From Anderseniella sp963698275 (lineage in GTDB: Bacteria; Pseudomonadota; Alphaproteobacteria; Rhizobiales; Aestuariivirgaceae), in the NCBI GenBank assembly GCA_963698275.1, contig CAVOQE010000011.1, forward strand, positions 62,001 through 126,000: a stretch of DNA of 64,000 nt, written 5' to 3'. Each line of letters opens with the position of its first letter. The stretch's first letter is position 1. This document shows positions 40,846-51,174 of the stretch, piece by piece. The translations under genes and the position numbers were made by a program. The notes under the pieces were generated by a model. It saw only the letters and a program-made list of their open reading frames with translations, had not been told where the DNA came from and did not search any database.

Positions 40846-42303
40846 TCAGTTCCCGAAGCTCAGCGGTGCTTCCACAACCTTCAGGATTTTTGAACTTTGA
40901 GCTTCACTCTGCTGCCAGATTTTCCGGGTGCCAACGGCTTCAGGCGTGAAATTGCCCTTGCCGGAGCGGTTGACAGTCTGGTTGTCGCCCTTGCCGGAAC
41001 GGTTAACGCCGTTGTCAGCACTTACGGCTTGTTCGGCAGGCTCTGCACCCGGCATAAACGCTTCGATCAAACGCGCCAGTGCTGATTTGTCTTCTGTGCT
41101 GAGCGGGTGAATCTCGTGCTCGTCATCATGAATAAACGGCTGCGGTGCACCATCGCGGCGTGCGATTGCGTCTGTGTTGGTGAACAGATCACTCAGGCTG
41201 GAGGTGTTGGCATAGCTGACACTCAAAGGACGAATGCCGGATCCCTGAACAGCAGGCGCCGTTGCTGTGTTAAGGCTGCCCTTGGCAGTTGAATTGACAG
41301 AATTCATATCCTCAACGGCCAGCGATGCAATGGTGACGGGACCAAGGCTGCCGCGTACCGGCGAGACATTGTCTTCAGAGAAATTCTGACGCTCGACCGG
41401 AGCAGAAGCAGGTTCGATCTGCATATTGGCTGCTGCGAGCATGAGGACTTCAATCGGCCGTGGACGCGGCTTGGGCGCGACATTACGCAAAGATGCTGCA
41501 ACCGCACCTGGAGCCGGGGTCGCGGCGACGGCTGCAATAACGGCTTCAGCCATGCTGGCCGGCACCAGGCTGACCGGACCGGACGGGCTCTTCTTGTCTT
41601 GAGCCGGCGCGGGCTGGAAAGCGGCATATTGCAGGTTGTTCGGACGGCCTGTGCGGGCAGCCACGGTTTTATAGTATTTGCGGGCGATTTTTGCCTGGCG
41701 GGTTGCGCTCATGCGCGGCCAGTGCCGGACGCTGCCATTGTCGATGTGCACGAAGCCGTACTTGCCGGAGCGCGGATAATAGCCAACGCCGCCAATCTTG
41801 CGCACAAAGGCAGAGCCCATGATTTTCTCTACAGGCACGTCCGGGAAGTAGAAATCAATCGCACGACCCTTCATGTGCTGCGAGGTACGGGCGACTTTGC
41901 GCCCGATCCGCTTCAACATGGCATTGGTGCGGGGCGAGCGGTAGCCGGACACAATGTGAACGGGCTTTTTCGAGCCAAGATCGGCGTGCAGTTCCCACAA
42001 AAGGTCAATTGTTTCCAGTGACATCTTGGTTGGCTCGTTGCGGCGCCAATCGCGCAGGAACCAGTTGATCTTCTTCAGGGCTGCCCGATCGTACTTGCCA
42101 TTCCTTTTGTAGGTAACGGTCAGCGATTCCTTGGTGTGCGTGAAATACATCGAAAGCGTACGGTCTTCAGCAGATGCTACAGCAGTAGTTGCCGCAGACG
42201 CGCCAACCACAACCGTTGCCGCTAAACAACCGGTCAAAGCCTTGCTTTTGGCCTGAGAAACCACACTGTCAAATAGCGTGGTCCAAGGAACCCTGCACTT
42301 CAT
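40846..42303 (-). CDS. DUF882 / M15-type peptidoglycan peptidase with long C-terminal tail
   Basis: A 485-residue exported protein. After a signal sequence ending ...AVASAEDR, residues ~50-205 are a DUF882 (LAS/M15) metallopeptidase domain. The zinc ligands are visible in HIVSGYRSPRTN, SQHMKGRAIDFY and YGFVHIDNG. Such enzymes trim peptidoglycan peptides. The remaining ~270 residues are low-complexity and Ala/Pro/Ser-rich, with two copies of NRSGKG near the end, probably a disordered wall-spanning tail. The start is unsure (ATG 42303 or 42312, GTG 42315). It lies next to an L,D-transpeptidase gene, consistent with cell-wall work. Confidence 0.82.
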   Translation of the reverse strand: MKCRVPWTTLFDSVVSQAKSKALTGCLAATVVVGASAATTAVASAEDRTLSMYFTHTKESLTVTYKRNGKYDRAALKKINWFLRDWRRNEPTKMSLETIDLLWELHADLGSKKPVHIVSGYRSPRTNAMLKRIGRKVARTSQHMKGRAIDFYFPDVPVEKIMGSAFVRKIGGVGYYPRSGKYGFVHIDNGSVRHWPRMSATRQAKIARKYYKTVAARTGRPNNLQYAAFQPAPAQDKKSPSGPVSLVPASMAEAVIAAVAATPAPGAVAASLRNVAPKPRPRPIEVLMLAAANMQIEPASAPVERQNFSEDNVSPVRGSLGPVTIASLAVEDMNSVNSTAKGSLNTATAPAVQGSGIRPLSVSYANTSSLSDLFTNTDAIARRDGAPQPFIHDDEHEIHPLSTEDKSALARLIEAFMPGAEPAEQAVSADNGVNRSGKGDNQTVNRSGKGNFTPEAVGTRKIWQQSEAQSSKILKVVEAPLSFGN

Positions 42304-42628
42304 AACCACCATCACACGGGTAAACCCCGCATCCCCTAGACACTGCTCCCAGCAGAATCTCGTAAGCCTTTGTAACCGAATTCGTCAGAGACCACAAGAA
42401 TAAGGCTGCTATTAGGCGTTGTTTTTACTCAGCTAATTGATCATTGCATGGTCAGCTTAACACCTGCTTAAGCACGGACATAAAACCCGGTTATTATATG
42501 TCAGATTCATGACGGTTTTTGACTGCTCGCATGAAAATCGGCGAGTTTTTCGCCTTTCAGGGGGGGTAACGACAAATGGGCGCCCGAAGCGGCGCCCATT
42601 TGCATTACTGATTCGATGCCCTGGCGAT
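42304..42628 (-). other. Intergenic stretch with terminator and DUF882 promoter region
   Basis: This 325-bp gap holds the hairpin at 42574-42601 and, nearer the DUF882 gene, an AT-rich segment with TGATCATTGCATGGTCA that may include its promoter. No gene is seen. Confidence 0.5.
42574..42601 (-). terminator. Hairpin terminator downstream of the L,D-transpeptidase
   Basis: AAATGGGCGCC (42574-42584) and GGCGCCCATTT (42591-42601) form a perfect 11-bp stem with a six-base loop, 28 bp after the L,D-transpeptidase stop. The T run is short, so efficiency is uncertain. Confidence 0.65.
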
Positions 42629-44731
42629 CTAGCGCAAGGCGCTTTTCTCAGCCTTCAGTGCCCTGGCGAGGTACATATCGCGCTTGTAGACATCGGTGTA
42701 GTAAGCCAGATCGCCCGTTTCATCGGTCCAGGCGGTAAAGTACGTCAAATGCACCGGTAACTTTTTCTGCAGTTGTACCGGCGTATTTTTGCGGGTCGCT
42801 ATGGTCGATGCGATCTTATTCTGCGACCAGCCCAGAATCTGGGTCGCAAGCTCGCGGGGATTCTGCACACGCACACAGCCATGGCTGTAGGCGCGCTGGT
42901 CATTATTGAACAAAGAGCGTTTGGGTGTGTCATGCAGGTAAATGGCATGCTTGTTCGGGAACATGAACTTCACTTCGCCCAACGCATTTTTGGGGCCGGG
43001 CTTCTGGCGAACGCCAATGCCGCCGCTATAGTTCCACCAATCCACGTCCCATCCGGAAATTCGCTGGCCACGATTGTTGAGCACTTCATAGCCACGCTGC
43101 TCAAAGTAACTCGGATTATCCCGGACCCGGCGCAGATATTCACCCTTGATGATGGATTGCGGAATACCCCAGTAAGGGTTGAACTCGACCCGTTCCATCT
43201 GGTCGGAGAAGAAATAGGTCTGATTGGACGGCTTGCCGACAATCACGCGGGTTGACCATTCGGTTTTGCCGTTGTTGATGATCTGCATTTTGTAGGCTGG
43301 CTGGTTCACGAAAACATAGCGCGAACCAAGGTTACGCGGCAGCCACCGCAACCGCTCCATATTCAGGGCAAGCTGATCTGTTCGTTTGACGGATTTCTTG
43401 CCGTTGAGCGCGTTTATGGTGCGCTTGCCGGCAATGCCGTCCGGGCTGAGACCAACGCTCTTCTGAAATGCCCTGAGCGCTTTTACATCGGTCTCACTCA
43501 TTGTGAGAGAAACGGTGTCGGCAGCCAGCACCGCGCCTTCAGACCCAAACAGGGGAGCATCGCTCGCCTGATTGTCGGACAGCGCCAGTTCATCCTTGTT
43601 TTTCAGTAATTTCAACTGCTTGAGGCGCTCGCGCAGGATCGGAACGCGATCATCTTCGACACCCAGCTTCAATAGCGGGCCTTCGGGAACGACGATCTGT
43701 TCAATCTCGCGTTCACCTGCTCCGAGCTTGATCAGCTCGGCTTTCATGGCTGCGTAGGCCGGCAGTTTGGGATGCAGGCTCATCAACCAGTCGTGTGGCG
43801 CAGGATGATTGACCAGTGAGGCAACCGCATCCTTGGCCGCAATTTCGGGCGGCGTGAGATCATGGTAGCCGGAGATCTTGTTGGGGGTCACCAGACCGGA
43901 CGATGCATGGTCCGAATAGCGCAGTGCCATGGCGGACAACTGCAGATCGAATTTTGCCAAGGCAACGGCATCTGATGTCAGATTGTCGATGCCGCCGGCA
44001 TCTGCCAGTGACGACAACTGGTACAGGTTCGGATCGAGACCTTCCTGATCAGCGTTAGCCAGCACCTTGAGCACGGCACGGGCATTTGATGACGGCTTGC
44101 TGTCTGTAACCCAAAGCGGTTCAAACTGACGTTCGGAATATGCTTTGATCAGCGCGGTGACCTGGCTCTTCGAAAGCGAAACGTCAGCAGAATTCTGCTT
44201 CAGTGCCTGGAATATGGCCTGGGCAACCGGGTCCGGCAGCTGGACGGTTTCAACATACTGATTTGCATCCACGACCGTGCCTGAAGCAGATGCGAAAATA
44301 GCCCCTTCCGGGCGTGGCTGCTTGAGGTTGTTATCTGCAAGGGCAACCGGATTGCCGGCCTTGTAGGTATGGTATTTTTCACCGGTTGACGCTGCATCCG
44401 GGCCGTCATTGTCCGACAAACTTACCCGCTCACGAAACTGTCTGGCATTGCGATACCGGACCTGGCGATCAAAATAATCGTTGGACCGTGAAAAGAAACC
44501 GCGGGTCCTGTCGATAAAGTTGAACGATTCCTCGTTCTCTCTTGATCTTTCTCTCTGCCTGTTGCGCTTCTGGCGTTGCGACCAGAAACTGTCGTCAGAC
44601 TGGGAACTGCCGCCGGAATTGAAGTTGAACTTCTTCGGCTGCCTTAACTGGCTTTCTGCACTGGCAGATGCAACCATGACGGGCAGGGCCAGACATGACG
44701 CCAGCAGTACGGCACTCAAACGGTTCAACAT
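42629..44731 (-). CDS. L,D-transpeptidase of the YcbB/LdtD type
   Basis: A 700-residue exported enzyme making 3-3 cross-links in peptidoglycan or attaching proteins to it. In order: signal peptide (MLNRLSAVLLASCLALPVMVASASA), a charged Arg/Ser-rich region, a scaffold domain, a peptidoglycan-binding segment (GLSPDGIAGKRTINALNG) and a YkuD catalytic domain with HDTPKRSLF...SHGCVRVQNP, where the cysteine of SHGC is the nucleophile. The ATG at 44731 follows GGAGG. The length and domain order match LdtD-type proteins of alphaproteobacteria. Confidence 0.92.
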   Translation of the reverse strand: MLNRLSAVLLASCLALPVMVASASAESQLRQPKKFNFNSGGSSQSDDSFWSQRQKRNRQRERSRENEESFNFIDRTRGFFSRSNDYFDRQVRYRNARQFRERVSLSDNDGPDAASTGEKYHTYKAGNPVALADNNLKQPRPEGAIFASASGTVVDANQYVETVQLPDPVAQAIFQALKQNSADVSLSKSQVTALIKAYSERQFEPLWVTDSKPSSNARAVLKVLANADQEGLDPNLYQLSSLADAGGIDNLTSDAVALAKFDLQLSAMALRYSDHASSGLVTPNKISGYHDLTPPEIAAKDAVASLVNHPAPHDWLMSLHPKLPAYAAMKAELIKLGAGEREIEQIVVPEGPLLKLGVEDDRVPILRERLKQLKLLKNKDELALSDNQASDAPLFGSEGAVLAADTVSLTMSETDVKALRAFQKSVGLSPDGIAGKRTINALNGKKSVKRTDQLALNMERLRWLPRNLGSRYVFVNQPAYKMQIINNGKTEWSTRVIVGKPSNQTYFFSDQMERVEFNPYWGIPQSIIKGEYLRRVRDNPSYFEQRGYEVLNNRGQRISGWDVDWWNYSGGIGVRQKPGPKNALGEVKFMFPNKHAIYLHDTPKRSLFNNDQRAYSHGCVRVQNPRELATQILGWSQNKIASTIATRKNTPVQLQKKLPVHLTYFTAWTDETGDLAYYTDVYKRDMYLARALKAEKSALR

Positions 44732-45026
44732 CACATAAACCTCCACTGAATCAACTGTGAGTTAAGCCACAGCCTTCCAATCTTCGCAATACGTCGACCG
44801 AGGGGATTTAATAACTTTTCTGTAACCTGGACATCATGTACGTCCGGTGACGTCAAATTACCAGTTCAAGCCGACTTTTTGTCGAGCTCGGCTCCCATCA
44901 TTCGTGACAGATAACATCTGCGATCCCAGTTGCTTCATTCACACACCAAAATTTGTCAGGCTTCGAGCTATTTGGTGTTCAAAAAATGAACAAACGGCTT
45001 CCGCGCCATTTCAAGACGCCAAAATG

Positions 45027-46553
45027 CTATCCGCGTGCCTCAAGCCCGAGCTCGCGCATTTTCCGGTACAGGGTTGAGCGCCCGATTCCCAGCTTGCGGG
45101 CGACTTCCGACATCTGACCACGATAGCGGTTGAGTGCCAGGCGGATCATATCGGCTTCAATTTCTTCAAGCCGGCGGATATGACCGCCTTCGGTCACAGC
45201 GGGGATGCCAATTGCAAAACCATCGGAAACCATGCTGGTCGATCCTGTTGATGCAAGTGCGGCATGGTCGGTGATGTTGCTCTGCCCGCCGATCATGGCA
45301 TCCGCCCCGCTTGCAGCAGGTGCTGCAGGTTCAGGAACAGGTGCCGGTGGCACCTCGACATCAAAACCATCGGTCAGGGCGGCAATCTGCGGGAAGTCGG
45401 CTATATGAAGCTGATCGCCTTCACACATGACAATGGCCCTGAATACCGTGTTTTCCAGCTGGCGGACATTGCCCGGCCAGGCATACGCCTTGAGCAATTC
45501 CAAAGCATTGGCATCAATACCCTTCACCCTGCGGCCTTCCTCGGCAGCAAAGCGTGTGATGAAATGTGTTACCAGCGGCGGAATGTCCTCAATGCGTTCA
45601 CGCAACGGTGGTGCCATGATCGGAAACACGTTGAGACGATAATACAGGTCTTCGCGGAATTCACTGTTTTTGACCATTTCGATCATGTTTCGGTTGGTCG
45701 CGGAAATAAGCCGGATATCGACTTTGACCGGTTTTCGGGAACCGACCGGATCAATTTCGCCTTCCTGCAGGGCACGCAGCAGTTTCACCTGGATGTCGAG
45801 TGGCAGTTCCGCGACTTCGTCGAGGAACAAGGTGCCGCCGTCTGCTTCCTGAAACTTGCCGATGTGCTTGCCGACCGCGCCGGTAAAAGCGCCTTTTTCA
45901 TGGCCGAACAGAATGCTTTCAACCAGGTTTTCGGGCAACGCACCGCAGTTTACGGCCACGAACGACTTGCCTCTGCGTTCACTTTCGCCCTGGATGGCTC
46001 GGGCAATCATTTCCTTGCCCGACCCGCTTTCGCCTTCGATCAGGACGGGGATGTTGGAGTGAGCTGCCCGGGTTCCGAGCTTTACCACACTCGACATGGC
46101 CGGGCTGGCGATGATCAGGTCATCGAACGACATTGAACCTGATACTTTCTGGTTCAGCCGCTTCACCTCTTCAGTCAGCGCGTTGACTTTAAGAAGGTTC
46201 TGTATGGAGACTTTCAAACGCTCCGGATTGACCGGTTTGACGACAAAATCATCAGCCCCGGCGCGCATCGCCTTGACCACGGTTTCAATGGAGCCTTGTG
46301 CGGTTTGCACGATGACCGGGACCGACGTGCGATAGGCCGACAGACGCTCGAGAAATTCAAGCCCGTCAATTTCCGGCATCACCAGGTCAAGAATAATCAG
46401 ATCGACCGGTTTTGAACGGCTCGCCTCGAGAATATCGAGGCCCTGGCTTGCGCCGTCGGCGGTAGCGGTTTCAAAACCGTACCGTTTGACCAGCTCTTCG
46501 AGGATGCGGCGCTGAGCCGGGTCGTCATCAACAATCAGAATTTTATGTGCCAT
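45027..46553 (-). CDS. Sigma-54-dependent NtrC-type response regulator
   Basis: A 508-residue regulator with three domains. The receiver (1-120) has the acidic pocket DDD at 9-11, phosphoacceptor D56 in ILDLVMP and lysine in VVKPVNP. The AAA+ domain (~145-375) has Walker A GESGSGKE and the sigma-54-contacting GAFTGA loop. The C-terminal Fis-type helix-turn-helix is SEVARKLGIGRSTLYRKMREL. An Ala/Pro-rich linker of about 60 residues precedes the last part. No sensor kinase is adjacent, so it is an orphan here. Confidence 0.93.
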   Translation of the reverse strand: MAHKILIVDDDPAQRRILEELVKRYGFETATADGASQGLDILEASRSKPVDLIILDLVMPEIDGLEFLERLSAYRTSVPVIVQTAQGSIETVVKAMRAGADDFVVKPVNPERLKVSIQNLLKVNALTEEVKRLNQKVSGSMSFDDLIIASPAMSSVVKLGTRAAHSNIPVLIEGESGSGKEMIARAIQGESERRGKSFVAVNCGALPENLVESILFGHEKGAFTGAVGKHIGKFQEADGGTLFLDEVAELPLDIQVKLLRALQEGEIDPVGSRKPVKVDIRLISATNRNMIEMVKNSEFREDLYYRLNVFPIMAPPLRERIEDIPPLVTHFITRFAAEEGRRVKGIDANALELLKAYAWPGNVRQLENTVFRAIVMCEGDQLHIADFPQIAALTDGFDVEVPPAPVPEPAAPAASGADAMIGGQSNITDHAALASTGSTSMVSDGFAIGIPAVTEGGHIRRLEEIEADMIRLALNRYRGQMSEVARKLGIGRSTLYRKMRELGLEARG

Positions 46554-46826
46554 GCTGTCTCTTTTGGTTACTCACAGCCGTCTCAAGATCAAAAGCGCAC
46601 AATGAACGGGCCTGTCTGAATGTTCCCACGGGTTCTCCATATGCTTCATGACGGCCACTGTGCCTTACATGGGTAAATGGCAGCTTAAAATTGGACCACT
46701 TTGATACAAGTTGATGATTTTCTGGAAATCTTAGTGAAATCGGCTTGTTTGAGGCAGATTGAGCGGTCATATGTGCAGTTCACACCCTGTTTCGCCCGTT
46801 CCGGCAGCTGACCTCCTGGAGTTAAA

Positions 46827-48675
46827 ATGCACAACCCAAAAGAGAATTTGCAGAAATCTTCATCTTCAAGTGCGGTGGAGGCCGAGCTTGGAGATCTGCC
46901 GGAATGGAATTTGGCGGACCTTTATTCAGGACCCGATGCAGCCGAATTCAAGGCCGACATGGAAAAGGCGGCATCTGAGGCAACGCGCTTTGCCGAAACC
47001 TATCAGGGCAAGCTGGACGATATCCTGCGGGGTGGCAAAGGCGGTGATGCGCTGGCCGCGGTGATCAGGGACTATGAGGCCATGTCCGACCTGTTCGGCC
47101 GCATCGGATCGTTCATGATGCTGTATTATGTGGGTGACACCACAGACCCCGACCGGCAGAAATTCTATGGCGACGTTTCCCAGAAGCTTACTGCCATAAC
47201 CACCGGACTGGTGTTTTTTGAACTGGAATTCAACCGGCTTGACGGTGATGCGCTCGAAAGCGCAATGGGCGCTTCGGCCGGGCTGGCTCGTTACCGTCCT
47301 TGGATTGAAGACTTGCGCAAGGAAAAGCCGTTCCAGCTGGAAGACCGGGTGGAGCAGCTGTTTCACGAAAAATCCGTCACTGCGGCCGGCGCCTGGAACC
47401 GCCTGTTCGATGAAACAATGGCGGCGCTGACATTCGATGTCGAGGGCGAGGAATTGTGTCTCGAACCCACCTTGAACATGATGGTGTCGAAGGACGCCAC
47501 CAAACGCAAGATTGCCGCAGAAGCGCTGGCCAAGGTGTTCAAGTCCAATATTTCACTGTTCACTTCGATCACCAACACACTGGCCAAGGACAAGGAAATC
47601 TCTGATCGCTGGCGCGGATTTGACGACGTGGCCGACAGCCGTCATCTGGCAAACCGGGTTGAAGGCCCGGTGGTTGACGCGCTGGTAGCGGCAGTACGCA
47701 GTTCGTATCCGAAACTGTCGCATCGCTATTATGCCATGAAGGCGAAATGGCTCGGTATGGACCGGATGATGCACTGGGACCGCAACGCGCCACTGCCGGA
47801 CCAGGATGACAGCAAGATCGGCTGGGACGATGCGCGCGCAACCGTCCTGAATGCCTATGCCGGATTTGCACCGGAGATGGCTGATATCGCGCGCCGTTTC
47901 TTTGATGAGCGCTGGATTGATGCACCGGTGCGCCCGGGCAAGTCGTCCGGTGCGTTCGCGCATCCGACCGTGCCGTCGGCGCATCCATATGTGATGTTGA
48001 ACTATCAGGGCAAGACGCGCGATGTCATGACACTGGCGCACGAGCTTGGCCATGGCGTGCACCAGGTACTGGCATCAGACCAGGGGGCGCTGATGGCGTC
48101 GACGCCGCTTGACCCTGGCCGAGACGGCCTCGGTATTTGGCGAAATGCTGACTTTCCGCTCGCTGCTCAATCAGACGAGCGACCCGAAAACCCGCAAAAT
48201 CCTGCTGGCCGGCAAGGTTGAGGACATGCTCAACACCGTGGTGCGCCAGATTGCGTTTTACTGCTTCGAGCGCGACGTCCACCTGGCGCGCCGTGATGGC
48301 GAACTGACACCGGACCAACTGGGTGAAATATGGATCAAGACCCAGAAGGAAGCGCTGGGAGAGGCAATCGAATTCGGTCCCGGGTATGAAAACTTCTGGG
48401 CCTATATCCCGCACTTCATCCATTCGCCGTTTTATGTGTATGCCTATGCTTTTGGCGACTGCCTGGTGAATTCCCTGTATGCAAGATACCTGGAAGCCGA
48501 AGACGGCTTCCAGCAGAAATATTTCGAAATGCTGCGGGCCGGCGGCACCAAGCACCATTCCGAACTGCTGCAGCCGTTTGGGCTGGATGCAACGGATCCG
48601 GGTTTCTGGGGCAAGGGGCTTGGCATGCTTGAAGGGTTCATCGACGAACTGGAACAAATGGAAGCCGGGTCTTGA
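46827..48675 (+). CDS. pepF: PepF-type oligoendopeptidase (M3B), frame broken once
   Basis: Zinc oligopeptidase of about 616 residues when repaired. The active site LAHELGHGVHQ (HExxH) is near residue 408, followed by the second-ligand helix TLAETASVFGEMLTF. Between these, at 48109-48110, an extra T shifts the frame. The first frame stops at 48221, while the C-terminal ~190 residues (LLNQTSDPKTRKILLAGKVEDM to the end) continue in the +1 frame to 48675. Removing the base gives the seamless STPLTLAETAS. The break falls right at the catalytic centre, where real mutation would abolish activity. Confidence 0.87.
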
Positions 48676-48688
48676 GCCTGGACGTGAG

Positions 48689-49613
48689 ATGACAGATCTT
48701 TCACCCCATTCGGCATTGAACCCGGACAAGTTGCCGAGACCGTTCTCCGTGGGACTGTCGGCACTTGATCCGGTTGACTGGATCATGCCGGATGTGCATC
48801 TGGCGGACCAGTTGCGCGGCAAGGGCGAGCATTTTGCCCAGCGGCGCGAGGCCGTGTTCCAGGCTGAGGACGACACGCTTGCGGCGCAGGCCGAGACGCT
48901 GGCACTGCTGCTGGACCATCTTCCGCGCAGTCTTTCCGGACATCTACAAGGTATCCGGTGACACTGTAACGGTGGTGCCTGCCGAACTGACCTTGAAGGT
49001 TTCAGACTATGCTCACGCGCCGCTGGAGCTTGCCTGCCGGCTGGTTCAGGACGATCTGGTTATCATGCGCAAGGGCAGTGGTGGATACCGCATTGCAGCG
49101 GCTGCGGTGTGTTTTCCGTCGACCTGGGTGCTGGCGGACAAGTTTTCAAAGCCGATAGCCGAAGTGCACGCACCTGTGCCGGGTTTCGGGCCGGGAACAC
49201 GAACCGCCAGTCTGATCGACCGCATCTTCGACAATCTGAAAACAGATCACCCGGTCCAGCGGTGCAACTGGTCCATATACGAGGTGCCGGACCTGCATCA
49301 TCCGTACTCTCATTCCACGCACACCAGGTGGACTGACACGTCCGGAGGCTTCTTCAGCGGTACCTGGTTGCGCGCGGAACGCCAGACCCTGACAAGATTG
49401 CCGAAGTCCGGTGATGTGCTGTTTACAATCCAGATCGTTGTTGATCCCGTTTCACTGCTCATGACACATCCAGACAGACGCCAGATTGCGACCCGGCTTA
49501 AAGACCACATTGAAACCCTCGACGCGGCAGAGCTTGCCTACAAGGGAATTTCCGGTCATCGCGACGTGGTTCTCGCAGAGCTGTCTTCGCTGGCGGAACA
49601 GGGCGACCAGTGA
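48689..49613 (+). CDS. Haem-dependent oxidative N-demethylase-like protein (DUF3445), frame broken once
   Basis: About 307 residues when repaired. The N-terminal part (RPFSVGLSALDPVDWIMPD, HLADQLRGKGEHFAQR) and the main part (DLVIMRKGSGGYRIAAAAVCFPSTWVLADKF; GFGPGTRTASLIDRIFDNL; NWSIYEVPDLHHP) match the DUF3445 family, some members of which are haem-containing N-demethylases. The frame breaks in a TTT at 48933-48935 after residue ~81; one extra T explains it. The stop overlaps the next gene's GTG start (GTGA). The substrate is unknown. Confidence 0.78.
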
Positions 49614-51004
49614 ACGACAAATCAGACCAGAAGGATACCGAGGCGAATTCTCTGACCGGCCGGTTGTCACGGTACGCGAAGGTTGGAACCGGCGTCGGTT
49701 CTGCGGCAGCGCGCGTTGCGGCGAGCCGGGCGTTTTCGTCCGACAAGGACCATTTGGCGGAAGCGAAGCTGTTCAGACAGGCGCTGGGGTCCCTGAAAGG
49801 CCCGCTCATGAAGGTTGCGCAGCTGCTGGCGACCATTCCCGAAGCGCTGCCTGCGGAGTTTGCAGAAGAACTGGCGCAATTGCAGAACGAGGCACCGGCC
49901 ATGGGATGGCCGTTCGTGCGCCGTCGGATGGCGGCGGAACTGGGCGCGGACTGGCAGGACAGGTTTGCGTCGTTTGATCGTGAAGCGACCGCTGCCGCCT
50001 CGCTTGGCCAGGTGCACCGGGCCACATCGCTCAGCGGTGAGGCACTGGCCTGCAAGCTGCAGTATCCTGACATGGCGTCGGCTGTTGAAGCCGATCTGTC
50101 GCAGCTCAAGGTGTTGTTCGCGCTGCACCGGCAGATCAGCAAGGCCATCGACACGACCGAGATAGCCGGTGAGATCGGCGCCCGGCTGCGTGAGGAGCTG
50201 GATTATGTTCGTGAAGCCGGTCACATGCGACTGTACAAGTCTGTGCTGGCAGACCGGCCTGACATTCACATCCCCGACCTGCATGAGGATCTGTCGACCG
50301 GCCGCCTGATCACCATGCAGTGGCTGGAAGGCCGCAAACTGCTTGAATTCAAGGACGATACCCAGGACGTGCGCAACATGTTGTGCCGCAACATGTTCGA
50401 CGCATGGTGGCGCCCGTTCACCAGCCATGGCGTCATCCATGGCGACCCGCATCTCGGCAATTACACCGCATGGTCTGATGCTGCGGGCGATCCACAAGGG
50501 CTGAACCTGCTGGATTTCGGCTGTGTGCGTGTGTTTCCGCCATCATTCGTAAAGGGTGTAGTGGAACTGTACCGGGGTTTGCAGGCGGATGATCGCGACA
50601 GGATTGTATCGGCTTACGATATCTGGGGCTTCAAGGGCCTTAACAATGAGCTGATCGATATTCTGAATGTGTGGGCGCGCTTCATCTACGGGCCGCTGCT
50701 GACGGACAAGGTCATGGTCATTTCCGACGGGTCGGGATCAGCAGCCCAATATGGCCGGCAACAGGCGTTCACGGTGCACAGGCAATTAAAGGAAAAGGGC
50801 CCGGTCAGAGTGCCGCGCGAGTTTGTGTTCATGGACCGCGCGGCGATCGGACTTGGGTCTGTGTTCATTCACTTGCGGGCTGAAATGAATTTCCATCAAT
50901 TGTTCGAAAATGCACTCCAGTCCCACGAACTTGAGACCGTGGGTGAGCGACAGGCCAAGGCACTGCAGGCCGCCGTCGTTGCGCCTGCAATCGAGGCGGT
51001 TTAG
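49610..51004 (+). CDS. ABC1/UbiB (AarF/COQ8)-family atypical kinase
   Basis: A 464-residue protein-kinase-like ATPase of the ABC1 family. Motifs: LGSLKGPLMKVAQLLA (the family KxGQ-type N-terminal motif, here KVAQ), AAASLGQVHRA (Ala-rich loop), ACKLQYPDM (ATP lysine), HGVIHGDPHLGNY (catalytic loop) and LLDFGCVR (metal-binding DFG). Relatives support ubiquinone synthesis or unknown lipid processes. Its coupling to the DUF3445 gene suggests a functional link with that enzyme. Confidence 0.87.
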   Translation: MNDKSDQKDTEANSLTGRLSRYAKVGTGVGSAAARVAASRAFSSDKDHLAEAKLFRQALGSLKGPLMKVAQLLATIPEALPAEFAEELAQLQNEAPAMGWPFVRRRMAAELGADWQDRFASFDREATAAASLGQVHRATSLSGEALACKLQYPDMASAVEADLSQLKVLFALHRQISKAIDTTEIAGEIGARLREELDYVREAGHMRLYKSVLADRPDIHIPDLHEDLSTGRLITMQWLEGRKLLEFKDDTQDVRNMLCRNMFDAWWRPFTSHGVIHGDPHLGNYTAWSDAAGDPQGLNLLDFGCVRVFPPSFVKGVVELYRGLQADDRDRIVSAYDIWGFKGLNNELIDILNVWARFIYGPLLTDKVMVISDGSGSAAQYGRQQAFTVHRQLKEKGPVRVPREFVFMDRAAIGLGSVFIHLRAEMNFHQLFENALQSHELETVGERQAKALQAAVVAPAIEAV

Positions 51005-51174
51005 TGCAGAACCTGATCCGGCCACCCAGATGACGATAGGTCAAAGGTGCGGCGTTTAAACCAGTAGAAATACCGCCAGTGCTATTGCAAGTTGATTTCT
51101 TGGGATGCCTGCCCGTATTGTGGCTGTTCGTTTTTCCCAATTGTTCAATTTCAGCTTTTCAGGGGCTTTTACAA

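Noticed and set aside
44940..45026. GTTCA...TGAAC repeat as terminator of the NtrC-type regulator
   Set aside because: The stem is only about six AT-rich pairs, too weak to support.
45264..46136. Rightward open frame of 290 codons opposite the NtrC-type regulator
   Set aside because: It is antisense to the AAA+ domain and has no own features.
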